64,000 nt of DNA. Source: JBBATK01 sp044228285. Lineage in GTDB: Bacteria > Bacteroidota > Ignavibacteria > Kapaibacteriales > NICIL-2. The notes beneath the pieces are model-generated. The model was given only the letters and a program-made list of their open reading frames with translations, searched no databases and was not told where the DNA came from. Of the stretch, positions 60,929-64,000 are shown piece after piece. The position numbers and the translations under genes are program-made. Every line of letters begins with the position of its first letter. Within the stretch, counting starts at the first letter, position 1. The stretch spans positions 62,001-126,000 of the forward strand of contig JBGAVD010000005.1 of assembly GCA_044228285.1 (NCBI GenBank). Reading direction: 5' to 3'.

Positions 60929-61106
60929 GATGAAACGTTCAAACCAAAATTCTCAATACACAATCGTCCTTCAATCCTAAGCTTCTTATCACCGGTAGAG
61001 TATGTTGTAAGCTCTTGGAGATCAGAAGAAACTCGGGGGCGACTCTACGAAAATCACTCAGTAACAGATCGACTCCATAAGCTCAATTGAATGAGAGCTA
61101 GCTGCC

Positions 61107-61955
61107 TTAGAGTTGAATTCGCTCACCCAAACGGAATCCCTTGTCACTTCGCTGAATCTTCCCAGCCTCGAGAATAGCATCGTGTTCAAAAACTACAATC
61201 CAATCTTCTTCATGAGCACGTTGCAAGGTACGCTTCTTTTCTTCAATAGTCGTGAGCGGGAAGTTATCATAGCCCATCACATATGGTACTGGCACGTGAG
61301 CATGTGTTGGAAGTAGGTCAGCAGGGAAGACGAGTGTGTGACCATCCGCGTGCAGCTTCATCATTTGTAGGGCTTTGGTATGTCCGTGGAAGCACTCCAC
61401 GTGTATCCCAGGAAAAAGCTCGCCATCGCCATCAAGCAGTTCAAGTTGCTTGTGTTCCACGAGCGGACTATAATTCTCTGGCCAGAATGAAGCTCTGTCC
61501 TTTTCACTGGGTGATAGTGCCCACTGATAGTGATCTTTTTGAACGTAATATCTAGCTTTGGCAAAAGTTGGAACGGCGACATCGTTGATGAAGCTCGTAG
61601 CACCGCCCGCGTGATCAAAGTGTAGGTGGGTGAGCAGTACATCCGTGACGTCTAATGCCGTCAGTCCAAGAGATTTCAATGAGTCTTCCAGGCAAAATCG
61701 GGTGTTGTCGAGTCCGTAAATGTTCTTCTGCTTCTCGTTCATTTTCGATCCGTTCCCAGTATCAACGAGCAAGCACTTGTCATCCCAACGAATGAGGAGC
61801 ACTCTTGCAGCCATAGGAATGCGGTTTTGTTCATCCCCAGGGTGGTATGCTTTTGACCATAGATTCTTCGGCACAACGCCGAACATTGCGCCTCCATCAA
61901 GCGCAAAAGCGCCAGTTTCTAAGGCATCAACGCGAAATTTTCCCAATTGAAGCAT
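61107..61955 (-). CDS. Metallo-beta-lactamase-fold hydrolase
   Basis: 282 residues from the ATG at 61955. The metal site is TDVLLTHLHFDHAGG, with further ligands in HVECFHGHTKALQM and VFPADLLPTHAHVPV. The N-terminal VDALETGAFALDGGAMFGVVPK resembles lactonase-type MBL proteins (quorum-quenching AiiA/MLR-like). Substrate not known. Divergent from the PpiD gene; a perfect -7 box is 34 bases upstream. An ATG at 62039 would add 28 residues and overlap that promoter. Confidence 0.85.
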   Translation of the reverse strand: MLQLGKFRVDALETGAFALDGGAMFGVVPKNLWSKAYHPGDEQNRIPMAARVLLIRWDDKCLLVDTGNGSKMNEKQKNIYGLDNTRFCLEDSLKSLGLTALDVTDVLLTHLHFDHAGGATSFINDVAVPTFAKARYYVQKDHYQWALSPSEKDRASFWPENYSPLVEHKQLELLDGDGELFPGIHVECFHGHTKALQMMKLHADGHTLVFPADLLPTHAHVPVPYVMGYDNFPLTTIEEKKRTLQRAHEEDWIVVFEHDAILEAGKIQRSDKGFRLGERIQL

Positions 61956-61988
61956 TTTTTGGACAAAGTGGTGGACAATCTCAACTCT

Positions 61989-61996
61989 CAAAAATA
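61989..61996 (-). promoter_or_regulatory. -7 box of the MBL-hydrolase promoter
   Basis: On the minus strand TATTTTTG, exact TAnnTTTG, about 34 bases before the start at 61955. Confidence 0.55.
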
Positions 61997-62040
61997 CCGC
62001 GATAACAGCAGCAATCGTTGTATATTTCCCCCAACACATG

Positions 62041-62048
62041 TAAATTTG
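62041..62048 (+). promoter_or_regulatory. -7 box of the ppiD-like promoter
   Basis: TAAATTTG, exact TAnnTTTG, about 57 bases before the ATG at 62105. With the minus-strand box at 61989-61996 it defines back-to-back promoters in a 149-base spacer. Confidence 0.6.
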
Positions 62049-62104
62049 CTGCTCGACAATCGATAATCAGCATAATTCAAATAACATAGGGAGTATAGGT
62101 TCAC

Positions 62105-64000
62105 ATGGGCTTTATGCATCGCATACGCTCACTTTCACCAATAATCATTACCACGGTGATGGTGCTATTTCTTCTCTTGATGATCAAACCCGATAATCTG
62201 GAGGAGACGATCAATACCATACGTCGTGGTGGATCGAATCCGGCTGTTGGCTCAGTCAATGGCGACGATATTTTGCGCACAGACTTTGACCAACGTGTTA
62301 CTGAGCTGATCGAACAGCAACGTGCACAGGCTAAGCAGCAAGGCAAAGAAGACATTGACATTGATGACGCAATGGTTCGTCAACAAGTTTGGGATCAGAT
62401 GGTGCAAGAGAAGATTCTTGCTCAAGAAGCTGCAAAAGCTGGCGTGACTGTCTCTGTCGAAGAGATTGCGGATCTCATGTTTGAGAACCCACCAGAGTAC
62501 CTTAAATCTGCTTTCAAAGACTCGTCTGGCACTTTCATGCGAGACATCTATGTAAAGCTGCTGAAAAATCCAGACAGTTACGGAGATTATGTCCGTGACG
62601 AAGCAGCAAAGCCAGAAGCGATTGCGGAGTGGAAAGATCGTATCCGCAAGATCACCGACGGTGAAACCAAGCAAAAGTTAGTAACCAACATGCAAGTGGT
62701 TACCGGTAGTGCGGCTGTTTTCTCTCCAGCGCACGTACGTCGCCAGTTTGATATCGACAACGGTTCCGCTGATTTCTCGTATGTACAGCTTGATTATTCT
62801 AGAATTCCAGATTCTGAAGTCAAAGTGAGCGACGAGGAAATCTCAAAATACTATGATGAGAACAAGCAGTATTTCAAGCAAAAGGATACCCGTAAGGTCA
62901 AGTATGTGTCCTTCCCAATATTGCCGTCACATCAGGACAGTGTTGAGGTTCAGCGTCGTATCATGAAACTGAACGACACTTTAAATGCTCCTGGAGTAGA
63001 TCGCTCTGCAGTGTTCGAGAGTTATATGAATGAGTATAACGGCCATAGCTTTGATTCTAAGCCAACATCTGAAATTGACCCTGCGCATTCCGCTATTCTA
63101 TCAAACATGCAAGTGAACGAAGTTATTGGTCCTGTACAATTGGGTCCAGCAACTGGTTTCATCCGTTTAGATGGTCGCAATAGTGGAGCTGATACGTCTG
63201 TCCGTGCATCACATATTCTTATCGGTTTTGGATCGAACAAGGATAGTGCAAAAGCACTGGCTACGAAGCTCTATGCTCAGGCAAAAGGTGGGGAAGACTT
63301 TAGCAAGTTGGCGTCAGAGAATTCCATCGATAAGCAATCAGCGATGCGCGGAGGAGATTTGGACTTTTTTGGCAGAGGCCGAATGGTACCTGAGTTCGAG
63401 AAGGCTGCATTCGCTGCTTCAGTTGGTTCGATTGTTGGACCAGTAGAATCACAGTTTGGCTATCACATTATCAAAGTGGTTGACAAGCGTCACGAAACAA
63501 TGAAGTACAGTGAAATCTTGTTGTTGCCAACCATTTCTACAAATACCAAAAAGACTCTGATGCGAGATGCGTTGAGCCTGAAGGAGCAAGTGGAAAAGGG
63601 CGAGAACATTGACTCAGTTGCTCGTAAGATGAAGCGTTATGCAACTCAAAGTGTCTTCTTCGAAAAGTCTGCTCAGATGTTAGGTTCTTTCGACGTTTCA
63701 AACTTTGCCTTCGCTAACGACGTGGGCAAAGTCTCCAAACCGCTCGATATTCGCGGTCAGGGATATACAATCGTGCAAGTTGCTGAACGACGTGAAGTCG
63801 GAATAAAGCCTCTTGGCGATGTAAAAGACGAAATTCGTAGTCGTTTGATGAAGACAAAAAAGCTTGACATTGTTAAAGCTCGTGCTGAAGCACTCTCACA
63901 GAAGCTTGCTGCAGCTGGTAGTTTGGATGCAGTAAAGAGCATCGACTCAACTTTGGAAGTTCGCGTAGCTACCAATGTGAAGGATGATGGGAATGTTACA
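62105..64000 (+). CDS. ppiD: PpiD/SurA-type peptidyl-prolyl isomerase, C-terminus cut by the window
   Basis: 632 residues are visible and the frame is still open at the window edge, so no stop is shown. The N-terminus is MGFMHRIRSLSPIIITTVMVL with a membrane helix (about 12-29), then a SurA_N/PpiD-type chaperone region (VNGDDILRTDFDQRVTELIEQQ, VWDQMVQEKILAQEA), and a parvulin domain at about 366-463 (RASHILIGFGS, FSKLASENSIDKQSAMRGGDLDFF, MVPEFEKAAFA, FGYHIIKVVDKR). A second isomerase-like stretch may begin near KYSEILL. It should aid folding of outer-membrane or secreted proteins at the inner membrane. AGGGAG lies upstream at 62088-62093. Confidence 0.88.
   Translation, partial: MGFMHRIRSLSPIIITTVMVLFLLLMIKPDNLEETINTIRRGGSNPAVGSVNGDDILRTDFDQRVTELIEQQRAQAKQQGKEDIDIDDAMVRQQVWDQMVQEKILAQEAAKAGVTVSVEEIADLMFENPPEYLKSAFKDSSGTFMRDIYVKLLKNPDSYGDYVRDEAAKPEAIAEWKDRIRKITDGETKQKLVTNMQVVTGSAAVFSPAHVRRQFDIDNGSADFSYVQLDYSRIPDSEVKVSDEEISKYYDENKQYFKQKDTRKVKYVSFPILPSHQDSVEVQRRIMKLNDTLNAPGVDRSAVFESYMNEYNGHSFDSKPTSEIDPAHSAILSNMQVNEVIGPVQLGPATGFIRLDGRNSGADTSVRASHILIGFGSNKDSAKALATKLYAQAKGGEDFSKLASENSIDKQSAMRGGDLDFFGRGRMVPEFEKAAFAASVGSIVGPVESQFGYHIIKVVDKRHETMKYSEILLLPTISTNTKKTLMRDALSLKEQVEKGENIDSVARKMKRYATQSVFFEKSAQMLGSFDVSNFAFANDVGKVSKPLDIRGQGYTIVQVAERREVGIKPLGDVKDEIRSRLMKTKKLDIVKARAEALSQKLAAAGSLDAVKSIDSTLEVRVATNVKDDGNVT

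Overview
The window looks like chromosomal core from a member of the Bacteroidota/Chlorobiota (FCB) branch. The evidence is: T9SS-type C-terminal sorting domains on two large secreted proteins (25508-28516 and 44151-45938), an Oar-like and an OMP_b-brl_3-like TonB-dependent barrel, a PorV-like barrel, the alternate GlmU typical of Bacteroidetes, and several perfect TAnnTTTG -7 boxes (the Bacteroidota housekeeping promoter consensus) at sensible distances from genes. Gene content would suit Kapabacteria/Ignavibacteria-like lineages, but that is inference and no rRNA gene is present to decide it. No tRNA, rRNA, CRISPR array, transposase or phage gene was seen; gene density and base composition look uniform, so I see no genomic island.

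Layout. 1-4024 (+): end of an exbD-tonB energy-transduction cluster followed by a small membrane protein, a periplasmic phosphate-binding-like lipoprotein and a TPR protein. 4147-11751 (+): the classic fatty-acid/phospholipid cluster DUF177-rpmF-plsX-fabH-fabD-fabG-acpP-fabF-rnc. 12109-15511 (+): a TPR-thioredoxin protein and an MFS permease. 15764-28516 (-): alternate glmU, an FKBP-type isomerase, a small CxxC protein, DUF721 (DciA-like), recF, the cytochrome c maturation genes ccmF-ccmE-ccmD, gapA, a 31-residue AURKAIP1/COX24-like basic protein, a membrane-anchored TPR protein, HU, and a very large secreted TIM-barrel glycosidase-like protein. 28657-39269: cmk and ispH (+), a minus-strand group (LOG, CBM9-like, GNAT, AtuA-like), then panD, a stand-alone GlmU uridylyltransferase domain, methylmalonyl-CoA epimerase, gpmA, an amidohydrolase and an ATP-grasp-like protein (+). 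39345-57139 (-): outer-membrane and secreted functions (barrels, PHP-domain membrane protein, nuclease plus TonB receptor operon, GT39-like mannosyltransferase-type protein, SLBB lipoprotein-like protein, PorV-like barrel) with speA among them. 57519-64000: pyrG (+), queG with a Rieske protein (-), a metallo-beta-lactamase-fold hydrolase (-), and the first two thirds of a PpiD/SurA-type folding factor (+) cut by the window end.

How it fits together. The left part is housekeeping lipid and RNA metabolism; the middle combines haem-protein assembly and glycolysis; the right part is envelope biology, where TonB energy (1-1095) would drive the receptors at 46683-50048 and 51619-54600. The most system-like unit is the tightly packed operon 50048-44151: TonB receptor, DUF4397 lipoprotein and a T9SS-exported nuclease, which reads like an extracellular nucleic-acid scavenging system.

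Several real genes are shorter than a usual ORF cut-off and are easy to miss: rpmF (4700-4876), ccmD (22710-22865), the 31-residue basic protein (24169-24264), and a candidate 54-residue gene (17836-18000). The long gene at the right edge (62105 onward) is also easy to miss because it has no stop in the window. Most of the window is ordinary; I did not find a convincing wholly new system, and the findings below are ranked accordingly.
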